Source: Glandiceps talaboti
Taxonomy: Eukaryota; Hemichordata; Enteropneusta; Spengelidae
Direction: 5' to 3'
Assembly (NCBI RefSeq): GCF_964340395.1
Contig: NC_135562.1
Coordinates: 23,654,173 to 23,718,172 of the forward strand
DNA: 64,000 bases
Notes under the pieces: generated by a model
What the model saw: only the letters and a program-made list of their open reading frames with translations
Database searches by the model: none
What the model was told of the DNA's origin: nothing
Part shown: positions 46,775 to 58,099 of the stretch, one piece after another
Layout of the letters: each line of letters starts with the position of its first letter
Numbering within the stretch: position 1 is the first letter of the stretch
Position numbers and translations under genes: made by a program

Positions 46775-49397
46775 TTTGTGCATTGGAGTTCAGGTGCTAA
46801 CATTGCAAGTCATCCATTACATTGGAGTCAAGGTGCAAACATTGCAAGTCATCCATTACATTGGAGTCAAGGTGCAAACATTGCAAGTCATCCATTACAT
46901 TGGAGTCAAGGTGCAAACATTGCAAGTCATCCATTACATTGGAGTCAAGGTGCTAACATTGCAAGTCATCCATTACATTGGAGTCAAGGTGCAAACATTG
47001 CAAGTCATCCATTACATTGGAGTCAAGGTGCAAACATTGCAAGTCATCCATTACATTGGAGTCAAGGTGCAAACATTGCAAGTCATCCATTACATTGGAG
47101 TCAAGGTGCAAACATTGCAAGTCATCCATTACATTGGAGTCAAGGTGCAAACATTGCAAGTCATCCATTACATTGGAGTCAAGGTGCAAACATTGCAAGT
47201 CATCCATTACATTGGAGTCAAGGTGCAAACATTGCAAGTCATCCATTACATTGGAGTCAAGGTGCAAACATTGCAAGTCATCCATTACATTGGAGTCAAG
47301 GTGCAAACATTGCAAGTCATCCATTACATTGGAGTCAAGGTGCAAACATTGCAAGTCATCCATTACATTGGAGTCAAGGTGCAAACATTGCAAGTCATCC
47401 ATTACATTGGAGTCAAGGTGCAAACATTGCAAGTCATCCATTACATTGGAGTCAAGGTGCAAACATTGCAAGTCATCCATTACATTGGAGTCAAGGTGCA
47501 AACATTGCAAGTCATACATTACATTGGAGTCAAGGTGCAAACATTGCAAGTCGTCCATTACATTGGAGTCAAGGTGCAAACATTGCAAGTCGTCCATTAC
47601 ATTGGAGTCAAGGTGCAAACATTGCAAGTCATACATTACATTGGAGTCAAGGTGCTAACATTGCAAGTCATCCATTACATTGGAGTCAAGGTGCAAACAT
47701 TGCAAGTCATCCATTACATTGGAGTCAAGGTGCAAACATTGCAAGTCATCCATTACATTGGAGTCAAGGTGCAAACATTGCAAGTCATCCATTACATTGG
47801 AGTCAAGGTGCTAACATTGCAAGTCATCCATTACATTGGAGTCAAGGTGCAAACATTGCAAGTCATCCATTACATTGGAGTCAAGGTGCAAACATTGCAA
47901 GTCATCCATTACATTGGAGTCAAGGTGCAAACATTGCAAGTCATCCATTACATTGGAGCCAAGGTGCAAACATTGCAAGTCATCCATTACATTGGAGTCA
48001 AGGTGCAAACATTGCAAGTCATCCATTACATTGGAGTCAAGGTGCAAACATTGCAAGTCATCCATTACATTGGAGTCAAGGTGCAAACATTGCAAGTCAT
48101 CCATTACATTGGAGTCAAGGTGCAAACATTGCAAGTCATCCATTACATTGGAGTCAAGGTGCAAACATTGCAAGTCATCCATTACATTGGAGTCAAGGTG
48201 CAAACATTGCAAGTCATCCATTACATTGGAGTCAAGGTGCTAACATTGCAAGTCATCCATTACATTGGAGTCAAGGTGCAAACATGGCAAGTCGTCCATT
48301 ACATTGGAGTTCAGGTGCAAACATGGCAAGTCATCCATTACATTGGAGTCAAGGTGCAAACATTGCAAGTCGTCCATTACATTGGAGTCAAGGTGCAAAC
48401 ATTGCAAGTCATCCATTACATTGGAGTCAAGGTGCAAACATTGCAAGTCATCCATTACATTGGAGTCAAGGTGCAAACATTGCAAGTCATCCATTACATT
48501 GGAGTCAAGGTGCAAACATTGCAAGTCATCCATTACATTGGAGTCAAGGTGCAAACATTGCAAGTCATCCATTACATTGGAGTCAAGGTGCAAACATTGC
48601 AAGTCATCCATTACATTGGAGTCAAGGTGCTAACATTGCAAGTCATCCATTACATTGGAGTCAAGGTGCAAACATTGCAAGTCATCCATTACATTGGAGT
48701 CAAGGTGCAAACATTGCAAGTCATCCATTACATTGGAGTCAAGGTGCAAACATTGCAAGTCATCCATTACATTGGAGTCAAGGTGCAAACATTGCAAGTC
48801 ATCCATTACATTGGAGTCAAGGTGCAAACATTGCAAGTCATCCATTACATTGGAGTCAAGGTGCAAACATTGCAAGTCATCCATTACATTGGAGTCAAGG
48901 TGCAAACATTGCAAGTCGTCCATTACATTGGAGTCAAGGTGCAAACACTGCAAGTCGTCCATTACATTGGAGTCAAGGTGCAAACATTGCAAGTCGTCCA
49001 TTACATTGGAGTCAAGGTGCAAACATTGCAAGTCATCCATTACATTGGAGTCAAGGTGCAAACATTGCAAGTCATCCATTACATTGGAGTCAAGGTGCAA
49101 ACATTGCAAGTCATCCATTACATTGGAGTCAAGGTGCAAACATTGCAAGTCATTCATTACATTGGAGTCAAGGTGCAAACATTGCAAGTCATCCATTACA
49201 TTGGAGTCAAGGTGCAAACATTGCAAGTCATCCATTACATTGGAGTCAAGGTGCTAACATTGCAAGTCATCCATTACATTGGAGTCAAGGTGCAAACATT
49301 GCAAGTCATCCATTACATTGGAGTCAAGGTGCAAACATTGCAAGTCATCCATTACATTGGAGTCAAGGTGCAAACATTGCAAGTCATCCATTACATT
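46775..49397. repeat. 39-bp minisatellite array (about 67 units)
   Basis: The unit is cattggagtcaaggtgcaaa plus cattgcaagtcatccatta. Copies are almost identical; the changes are mostly gctaac for gcaaac, cgtcc for catcc and rare tgg for ttg. Because 39 = 13 codons and the unit lacks stops in several frames, frames of 891 and 874 codons on + (46733-49408, 46776-49400) and shorter ones on both strands stay open. The first frame has 13-residue repeats HWSQGANIASHPL. I regard the array as intronic satellite; the frame has no splice context. Confidence 0.95.
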
Positions 49398-49399
49398 TG

Positions 49400-50024
49400 A
49401 TAATTTAAATTAAAAACTGCATCTTTGGAGAAGCATTGAAATTTGCATAAAGATGGCCGAGATAAAACTCTGCTGTATTGAGGACACAAAAAAATGCATT
49501 TGTTTTATCAAAATTAAACATGCTGTCAAGTGTTAGATATCACATGTATCCAATGGGGAATGGCAAAATACTCTTGTGCATGGTGAAAACACATAGTTTT
49601 ATTATTCATCAATCAGTAGGGGTTAAAATTAATGCCTGCCCAGTGGCCCATGGCCTGTCAATGTTCAGACTGGACCGGAAGATCTTGGAAAGACCTGCCC
49701 AACTGAACCGGTAGATTGTGTTGCAATGTTAGCTCAGAATGTTTCTATCAGTTGCAAAATTATGCTTCAAATTGTTAAAATGCAGATTGCATTCCTCAAA
49801 AAACAAGTGTGTTGACCAGTTTATAACTTTAAATCAGTTGTATCATCATTTCATGACCCATGACATGCATGACCTTGGGAGACATTCTTTGTTCATTGCA
49901 CATGTGCAATAAATGAAATTATCACAGCTTCACGCAGCATAGGCCTAATGTGGTACGATGTATACTGTACTGCTAGGTCAACCAACAGAGTCTTATCTTT
50001 GTACACATGCATTGCATGTTACCG
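49400..50024. other. Intron spacer between the 39-bp and 57-bp arrays
   Basis: AT-rich sequence. The 78-codon frame at 49478-49714 has no recognisable domain. No repeat seen. Confidence 0.6.
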
Positions 50025-50720
50025 ATGTTTACAGTATTACTTTCTACAGTAAATCCCAAAGGAGTACTGTGAGGTCTAGAAATGTTTACAGTATTACTTT
50101 CTACAGTAAATCCCAAAGGAGTACTGTGAGATCTAGAAATGTTTACAGTACCAGTTTTTACAGTAAATCCCAAAGGAGTACTGTGAGGTCTAGAAATGTT
50201 TACAGTATTACTTTCTACAGTAAATCCCAAAGGAGTACTGTGAGATCTAGAAATGTTTACAGTACCAGTTTTTACAGTAAATCCCAAAGGAGTGCTGTGA
50301 GGTCTAGAAATGTTTACAGTATTACTTTCTACAGTAAATCCCAAAGGAGTACTGTGAGATCTAGAAATGTTTACAGTACCAGTTTTTACAGTAAATCCCA
50401 AAGGAGTACTGTGAGGTCTAGAAATGTTTACAGTATCACTTTCTACAGTAAATCCCAAAGGAGTACTGTGAGGTCTAGAAATGTTTACAGTATTACTTTC
50501 TACAGTAAATCCCAAAGGAGTACTGTGAGGTCTAGAAATGTTTACAGTATCACTTTTTACAGTAAATCCCAAAGGAGTACTGTGAGGTCTAGAAATGTTT
50601 ACAGTATCACTTTTTACAGTAAATCCCAAAGGAGTACTGTGAGGTCTAGAAATGTTTACAGTATCACTTTTTACAGTAAATCCCAAAGGAGTACTGTGAG
50701 GTCTAGAAATGTTTACATGT
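50025..50720. repeat. 57-bp array (12 units)
   Basis: The unit is gtttacagtattactttcta plus cagtaaatcccaaaggagta and ctgtgaggtctagaaat. Being 19 codons long, it leaves frames open on + (49958-50737; peptide SKSQRSTVRSRN) and on - (49973-50686). Alternation of tattactttctac and taccagttttta units gives a two-unit period in the left half. Confidence 0.94.
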
Positions 50721-52520
50721 TGTCTGGATCATTTTGACAAGTTCACAGTGAAGAAAAGTATTTTGTAGAAGTAATGACTTTGAAATTCAATCAATGACAT
50801 GTAAATATGATAATTCCTCTAGCACACTGATGACAATCACCCAAATGTTTCCAAAAGTTACATTGGATAACTTGAAAAATTGCAAGGATATCAATGCCAC
50901 TTTTTTCAGAATGAATGTAAGTACTCCTGATTAAATCACACAATAGTTTATGGCAAAGTCACACAATAAATGTAATAATTTTTATAATAATAATCATTTA
51001 TTGCACCTCCAGAAACAAATAATGTTTGGGAACACATGGTTGAAAAATTGTTTTAAAAACATGAACAATTGCGATACAAAACAAGCCTATCAAAGATGAA
51101 ATTAACAAATCTATATCTCTTTGTTTTCAAAGTCACATGCCCAATGGGCAGGTGGGCAAAAAAATTAATTTCGAGGCCTGATCAGACTTAACCATGAGTT
51201 TCATTTTTAACCGGGATTCTTGAACCCGAAAGACCTTGGTTGTGACAGTGATAAATGATATTATGTAATGAACTCGCCCACATCAATATTTTCTAAATTC
51301 TAGCGATGTCGACCATGGTTTTGTTCTCCATATAAATTACTTTTACATTGTTGTTGGGACAATTTCTTTTGGTTTATCTCATCTGACATAACACTGAAGG
51401 TATCATGATGCCAAAATCTACAAAGGCTCACTAACTAGACATGTACAGTCCACAGATTCATTTAAAAAATAACAGCACAATGCTATTTATCTACTGTAAA
51501 CGACATGATATCCAACGTATCTCAATTGGGAGGAAAAACAAAAGAAACAATGTGAACACATGACAGAAGCACAAGGACAGATAAGTACAATTTCCAGTTG
51601 AAAATATGTTTTGCAGAGATAGTAAAATGTTTGCTATCTTGAATAAATTCCTTGTCAGTTGAACTTGTTCACCCGGCATCTTGATGTCACGCTTGGGTCA
51701 CAGCTACAATAAATGGGAAATGGCTTTCCCGGATGGGAAATACAGTACCAAGTGAAATGCGAACATCGTAACATTCATGCTAAAATGTAGTCAATTTGTT
51801 GTGCAATAACATGCCTTATATAATATAATAGGCGATACAAATCCCGATCTGACCAAGTATTACTATAGTATCTTCAATATTAGAGTTCCAGATCATGTTG
51901 CAGTACAGGCTTACAATTAGAACAAAACTGATAAGGTTATGTTTATGGAGCAAACAGACATCAGGAAATTCTATAAAAGTGGGCAATATGAAACAATGTG
52001 ATATTTACGCAACACGTCCAAATTTCCATGGAAATCACTTGATTTAAACATGAACCTATAACACTATAAATATATGGTTTAAAGTGGTGCCGAATAAACT
52101 CAAATGGTACTTGAATCACCTTTTCTTTAGATAAATCAGTTTGCAGCCAAAATTTACACAATACTGGGTGTCTCTGTGGATCAGTTATGATGAAAATGAT
52201 TTACGATCGTCCTGAAAATGATTATTACATCCGTTATATTTACACCTTGGCATGTTTGTCAATGATGAACAGCTACTACACACACCTACATCTAGATGCA
52301 AATGGACGTATAGGATGATATGACGTCACAAGCAGAGAGTTTTCCCAGCATCCTTTGTGGCAAAAGTTCCCAGCACATAGTGAAGCTCAACATAGCAGAA
52401 TTTTGACATTTCAGTCACATAACTTTATATACGTTTCATTTTATTCCTACACATGTATCAGTTAAAAACTCAAAGTTGAGATATCTAAAAGTGCAAATGT
52501 GTTTGATTCGACCTTCTCTT
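50721..52520. other. Non-coding intron with one dispersed repeat
   Basis: Positions 51594-51670 (tacaatttccagttgaaa ... ttttgcagagatagtaaaat) are similar to 3915-3990 in the 1.2 kb element. Otherwise no gene or array is seen. Confidence 0.65.
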
Positions 52521-52521
52521 C

Positions 52522-52706
52522 CTTTAACCTATTTTTCAGTTGCTGGTATAAGATAATATGAACCCTAATCTACTTACATAGCAAGGCAGTACAACTTTAT
52601 GATTAACCTATGTTTTGGGTTACTGGTATATAAAGACAATATGAACCCTAATCTACTTACATAGCAGGGAAATATCAACTTATGATTAACCTATTTTTCA
52701 GTTACT
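52522..52706. repeat. ~75-bp tandem duplication carrying the exon J acceptor
   Basis: Three copies of ttaacctatttttcag(t)t-ctggta are seen at about 52525, 52602 and 52688, separated by atatgaaccctaatctactt acatagcag words. The third holds the functional acceptor ctatttttcag|ttactggta. The first keeps a good decoy acceptor (atttttcag|ttgctggta); in the second it has decayed to atgttttggg. Confidence 0.88.
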
Positions 52707-52896
52707 GGTAGAAGGCAATGGATGGTTATCTGAACACCAAGCTTTACAAGGTCTGTCATCAATAATTGGTCTAGCCGTGAACACGCCACAGTTGACAACC
52801 ATCTACGAAGATTATCAGAAATTAACCAAGAAGTTAGAAGGCAGCTATTCATTGAAATCAACACATAGACATCCTGTAATATTAATCCTTGATAAG
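52702..52896 (+). CDS. ESPL1: Separase exon J
   Basis: The acceptor is cctatttttcag| and the donor gataag|gttagt. It encodes 65 residues in phase 0: LLVEGNGWLSEHQALQGLSS, then IIGLAVNTPQLTTIYEDYQK and HRHPVILILDK. The ending HPVILILDK is the core beta-strand of the protease domain (HLVLVLDK in vertebrate separases), and it runs directly into the PWES motif of exon K. This firmly fixes exons J and K as neighbours. Confidence 0.93.
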
Positions 52897-52906
52897 GTTA
52901 GTCTAA

Positions 52907-52953
52907 TTCAATTCATCTTGTATAGTATTTAGTAATACATCTAAAAGTTACTA
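52907..52953. repeat. Single ancestral-looking copy of the 41-bp unit next to the exon J donor
   Basis: The sequence attcaatt ... agtaatacatctaaaagtta starts 10 nt after the donor and matches the unit of the array at 55250-55632. The 21-bp array lies between them. Confidence 0.75.
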
Positions 52954-53029
52954 TGGCAAGCCACAGGTGTCTTAGGTCCACAGAAAGTATGTTACATCGC
53001 AAAATACTATTATTTTAGTCACATTCTTT

Positions 53030-55245
53030 AAGTTCTTATGTGCAAACATAACTATTTTATTTACATCCTTTGTTATTATGAGCAAAAACTATTATTTTAT
53101 TTACATTCTGTATGTTATTAGCAAATGCTAATATCTTATTTGCAAACACTATTATTACTTTATTTGCAGAACATTTCTGAGTTGTCCACATACATCATGT
53201 AGTCAAGGCGGTGTCTAATGATGTCAGGTTGAACCCTCTCTGCACGGAAAGTTTCAAAAATAGCTGTTAACCCTAACTCCTGGAGTATCTGCATTTTCTA
53301 TGAATAAATACTTAGACTTACAACTATAGTAGACTACGGATTGGCACAATAATACATGGCAATCTAACACTGCCCTCTCGTGAGCAAACGGTGCAAGGCA
53401 ATGCATAAAGACTTAACGTGCAAATAAAGTAATAGTGGAAGACATAAACGTAACACACGCCTCATAACGCAAGTGTTTGCACTTAATAGCGTAACGAGTG
53501 TAAATAAAATAATAGTATTTGCAAATAAAGCAATAGTTTGCAAATAAAATAATAGTTTCTACAAATAAAATAATAGTTTCTGCAAATAAAATAATAGTTT
53601 CTGCAAATAAAATAATAGTTTCTACAAATAAAACAATAGTTTCTACAAATAAAATAATAGTTTCTACAAATAAAATAATAGTTTCTACAAATAAAATAAT
53701 AGTTTCTGCAAATAAAATAATAGTTTCTACAAATAAAATAATAGTTTCTACAAATAAAATAATAGTTTCTACAAATAAAATAATAGTTTCTACAAATAAA
53801 ATAATAGTTTCTACAAATAAAATAATAGTTTCTGCAAATAAAATAAGTTTCTACAAATAAAATAATAGTTTCTACAAATAAAATAATAGTTTCTACAAAT
53901 AAAATAATAGTGTTTGCAAATAAAATAATAGTTTCTACAAATAAAATAATAGTTTCTGCAAATAAAATAATAGTTTCTACAAATAAAATAATAGTTTCTA
54001 CAAATAAAATAATAGTTTCTACAAATAAAATAATAGTTTCTACAAATAAAATAATAGTGTTTGCAAATAAAATAATAGTTTCTACAAATAAAATAATAGT
54101 TTCTGCAAATAAAGCAATAGTTTCTACAAATAAAATAATAGTATTTGCAAATAAAGCAATAGTTTGCAAATAAAATAATAGTTTCTACAAATAAAATAAT
54201 AGTTTCTGCAAATAAAATAATAGTTTCTGCAAATAAAATAATACTTTCTACAAATAAAATAATAGTATTTGCAAATAAAATAATAGTTTCTACAAATAAA
54301 ATAATAGTTTCTACAAATAAAATAAGTGTTTGCAAATAAAGGAAGTTTCTACAAATAAAATAATAGTTTCTACAAATAAAATAAGTTTCTGCAAATAAAA
54401 TAAGTGTTTGCAAATAAAATAATAGTGTTTGCAAATAAAATAATAGTTTCTACAAATAAAATAATAGTTTCTGCAAATAAAATAAGTGTTTGCAAATAAA
54501 ATAAGTGTTTGCAAATAAAATAATAGTTTCTACAAATAAAATAATAGTTTCTGCAAATAAAATAATAGTTTCTACAAATAAAATAATAGTTTCTACAAAT
54601 AAAATGTTTCTACAAATAAAATAATAGTTTCTACAAATAAAATAATAGTTTCTGCAAATAAAATAATAGTTTCTGCAAATAAAATAATAGTTTCTACAAA
54701 TAAAATAATAGTTTCTACAAATAAAATAATAGTTTCTGCAAATAAAATAATAGTTTCTACAAATAAAATAATAGTTTCTACAAATAAAATAAGTGTTTGC
54801 AAATAAAATAATAGTGTTTGCAAATAAAATAGTAGTGTTTGCAAATAAAATAATAGTTTCTACAAATAAAATAAGTGTTTGCAAATAAAATAATAGTGTT
54901 TGCAAATAAAATAATAGTTTCTACAAATAAAATAATAGTTTCTGCAAATAAAATAAGTGTTTGCAAATAAAATAATAGTGTTTGCAAATAAAATAGTAGT
55001 GTTTGCAAATAAAATAATAGTTTCTACAAATATAATAAGTGTTTGCAAATAAAATAATAGTGTTTGCAAATAAAATAATAGTTTCTGCAAATAAAATAAT
55101 AGTTTCTGCAAATAAAATAATAGTTTCTACAAATAAAATAATAGTGTTTGCAAATAAAATAATAGTTTCTGCAAATAAAATAATAGTTTCTGCAAATAAA
55201 ATAATAGTGTTTGCAAAAAGAATGAGTGTTTGCAAATAAAGTAAT
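53030..55245. repeat. 21-bp array (about 80 units)
   Basis: The unit is tttctacaaataaaataatag; variants are tttctgcaaat, gtgtttgcaaat and shortened forms. From 53030 to 53170 and near 53400-53480 single degenerate copies (actattattttatttgca, inverted orientation) occur, so the array has copies in both orientations around a 250-bp unique island. Minus-strand frames rich in Ile, Phe and Tyr are by-products of the 7-codon period. Confidence 0.93.
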
Positions 55246-55249
55246 ATTA

Positions 55250-55632
55250 CCTGTACAGTAATACATCTAAAAGTTGCTAAATTTCAATTACTTGTACAGT
55301 AATACATCTAAAAGTTACTAATTTTCAATTACCTGTGCAGTAATACATCGAAAAGTTGCTAAATTTCAATTACTTGTACAGTAATACATCCAAAAGTTAC
55401 TAATTTTCAATTACTTGTACAGTAATACCTCTAAAAGTCACTAATTTATAATTACCTGTACAGTAATACATCTAAAAGTTACTGATTTTCAATTACCTGT
55501 GCAGTAATACATCTAAAAGTTACTAATTTTTAATTACCCGTACAGTAATACATCTAAAAGTTACTAATTTTCAATTACATGTACAGTAATACATCTGAAA
55601 GTTACTAATTTTCAATTACCTGTACAGTAATA
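55250..55632. repeat. 41-bp array (about 9 units)
   Basis: The unit is acctgtacagtaatacatct plus aaaagttactaattttcaatt. The same word is at 52907-52953, just behind the exon J donor. Confidence 0.93.
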
Positions 55633-55984
55633 CTAAGTTTTAGAGACAAAATATCAGTATGACGCAGCTTATAATGTGTAACTGGTGTCATAACCTGATT
55701 TGATAAATAAAATCTAGATGATACATGGATGTACCCTCACAATACACAGAAAATACAGTCAATACCTATAAGTCAGAACAACTGAAAATGGCGTCATTTT
55801 GTTGACCTTTGGCCTAATTATGATATTTTAATATCCAAAACTTTTGACAAAATATTTGTAATTGACTGACTATTCATAATATACTGTGTGTAACATGTAA
55901 ATATGACTTTTAAGTAACTTTGACATGGTTTTATAGGCAGTAAGTATTAAGCCTACCAAAACATGTGTTTACCCATAGCAATAC

Positions 55985-56410
55985 ATGGTATTTCGGTTTT
56001 CTCGCGATATAACAAAATGCCCAGGGGTGCGCGAGTGGCACCCGTCAGATATGCTAACAGGACACCTTTCTGAGGTGGAAGCTGCAAAAAAATATCATAT
56101 AACTCACATTGCAAGGTTAACCCCCAAAACCACCTCTGGCAACTGGACTACCCGGCCCTTTAGTCTTCCTCAACTCCCCGGGGAGCATACAATCCATTGC
56201 AGCCATTTAAGCGCATAGCATTAAAGCCTTCACATTGCAACCTACATCCTACCAGGTCCCAATTATACAGCTGGGTTGACTGAGGCACAGTTGTGGTTCA
56301 AATCTTGCCCAAGGACTTTAGCCACTGAGAAACAAACAGCAGGCAGCGACAGGGATTGAACCTGCAACCTGTAGATTCCAAGCCGGTCACACTAACCATT
56401 CACCCATCAT
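55985..56410 (-). mobile_element. tRNA-derived SINE
   Basis: Read on the minus strand it starts near 56410 with a tRNA-like head: an A-box-like tggttagtgtgaccgg (56383-56398) and a B box ggttcaatccc (56352-56362) at normal tRNA spacing. It continues with cagtggctaaagtccttggg and tgcctcagtcaacccagctg, resembling the conserved central domains of invertebrate SINE superfamilies (recognised by eye). The 3' border is uncertain, somewhere between 56050 and 55985. Confidence 0.78.
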
Positions 56411-56600
56411 GACTCCACAAATTAAAGATTTGTTAACAAAAAAGACACATTTTAGCCCTAATTTGCATATTACTGATAGAATCATCATGTCATGAACAAA
56501 TCTTAATCTACACATCCCTATTAACGTTCCCACTAAATTACAGACCAATCTGAGTTTAAGTTTTTAGACCAAAAATCACATTTTTTTACCCAAATCACAC
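56410..56600. repeat. Dispersed intron repeat, inverted copy
   Basis: This is the reverse complement of the first half of the repeat at 23490-24040 (words atttgcatattactgat, atcatgtcatgaac, gaccaatctgag). The SINE sits at its border. Confidence 0.7.
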
Positions 56601-57100
56601 ACTGTTGCACTACAAGTGAGCTAGACAATCATGTCGTGTGATTTGCTTGCTCACATATCTACCTTCAGAGGACACAATCTTAAATCCTCATATCTTCCTC
56701 TACCACTACATGCAATGCTTTGAGTACTTTAGCAGAGGTTGTAAGTTCATCATCCTCATTCACAACTAGCTATTTCTGGAAATTGAAATTCTGCTATTCG
56801 GCATTCCTATCGTATTCCATTTTAATATTAATAAAATGCCATTTTTGGTCAAATTTAGGTGTGTTTTTTATTCTCTTAATTCATAATTCATAAACTGATG
56901 ATGTTGTCGGAAAAGTCACTCCTTGTGACAACTTGATCAGCTGGAATGAAAACAAACTACGTTTGCACATTTTTATTTGTGTATTTATTGTCATTTTTAG
57001 GGTTGGATAGGAAACTGGGTAATCATTCAGCAAATGAACACCTATACCTAATAAGGCTCACCATGTATGGATAAACATTCTTAAAACAGTACAGTAGTGC
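56600..57100. other. Non-coding intron segment
   Basis: No gene or array is apparent in this AT-rich stretch. Confidence 0.6.
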
Positions 57101-57865
57101 TACAATACCATTGGCACTATTTTTTTAAAATACTTAAACTTAGAAAGTATTGGGCAGATAAGTCTGAAATTAGGTGGGAACTTTCTTAAGGATGTTTGGA
57201 TTCAGAATTGTTCATGACATGATGAACCTGGCAGTAATATTATGCAAATTAGGTCTAAAAATGTGTCCTTTTTGTCAAAAATCTATCATTCCAAAACTAC
57301 TGAGCAGATTGGGGTGAATTTTAATGGGGATGCAATTTTGGTCAAAAAATTGTAATTTTATATCTCAAAAAAACTACATAATGAATGGGGCTGAAACTTG
57401 GGGATAATTGTAGAGGTGTTATTCTGCAGTTATTGTGCAACACATTTTGACACTTGCAGCCATGACCACACCCTTAGCAACCGTGAAAGATGATGCATAC
57501 ATATTACAAAGATAACAGGGATAGATATGTAAATGAATAAAGGTTCAAAAAATGTATGCAAATATGCCTAGCAACAAGACCATCCCCATAGCAACAGCCA
57601 AATGATAGTTTATGTTGCAAAGATGAAAACTGGAAAGGGTAGGCAAATTAATAGAGATTCCAAAAATGTTTGCAAATATGCCTAGCAACAGGACTATGCA
57701 TAGCAACAGCCAAATGATAGTTTACAATGTATATTGCAAAGATGAAAACTGGAAAGGGTAGGCAAATTAAGAGATTCCAAAAATGTATGCAAATATGCCT
57801 AGCAACAGGACTATGCCCATAGCAACAGTTAAATACAGTTATGCTACAATGCCACTGGTGCTATT
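57100..57865. repeat. Dispersed intron repeat (copy next to exon K)
   Basis: It has the same layout as the copy upstream of exon C: attccaaaactactgagcag first, then ~100-bp units with gcctagcaacaagacc and agcaacagccaaatgat. It ends gctacaatgccactggtgct 14 nt before the exon K acceptor, so the repeat borders the 3' splice site. Confidence 0.85.
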
Positions 57866-57878
57866 TTTATTTCTGTAG

Positions 57879-58096
57879 AACATCCAGCACATTCCATGGG
57901 AGAGTATTCCAATACTGCGTGGTCAAAGTGTGAGTAGGATGCCATCACTACATTTTGTATTATCACATTTAAAACAACGTCATTATGAAGACAGTGTACT
58001 CAACCATGGTATAGATCCAACTAAGACGTTTTATGTCATTAATCCAAGTAATGATTTACCATCTACGCAGAAAACCTTCCAAGATTGGTTTCAAAG
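57879..58096 (+). CDS. ESPL1: Separase exon K (start of C50 protease core)
   Basis: The acceptor is tatttctgtag| and the donor tttcaaag|gtaagt. It encodes 72 complete codons: NIQHIPWESIPILRGQSVSR, then MPSLHFVLSHLKQRHYEDSV and GIDPTKTFYVINPSNDLPST. PWES, R.PS and the D(P)..TFYV.NP..DL..T stretch are hallmarks of separase across animals and give the strongest identification in the window. Two bases are left for the next exon. The catalytic His (in a GHG motif) and Cys (in GCSS) would be encoded by later exons and are not found before 64000. Confidence 0.96.
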
Positions 58097-58099
58097 GTA

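Larger units (their letters stand above)
5364..58096 (+). other. ESPL1: Separase gene, partial (11 internal exons)
   Basis: Separase is the caspase-like cysteine protease (peptidase family C50) that cuts the cohesin kleisin at anaphase once securin is destroyed. The assignment rests mainly on the 3' exons: HIPWESIPILRG, TFYVINPSNDLPST and LNESLAVTLRHHKLI match the conserved C-terminal half of animal separases, in the expected order. Exon phases across the eleven exons are 0-0-1-2-1-2-1-0-0-0-2 (leftover bases at each donor), and each acceptor supplies the complementary number. Introns range from 114 nt or less up to about 13.8 kb and hold nearly all other features in the window. Both ends of the gene lie outside the window. 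Confidence 0.93.

Noticed and set aside
53483-55266. Minus-strand hydrophobic frames rich in Ile, Phe and Tyr (membrane-like)
   Set aside because: They come from a 21-bp AT-rich repeat read in several frames; no membrane protein is implied.
56352-56398. A functional tRNA gene
   Set aside because: The A and B boxes are there, but the surrounding sequence continues as a SINE body and no complete cloverleaf could be drawn.
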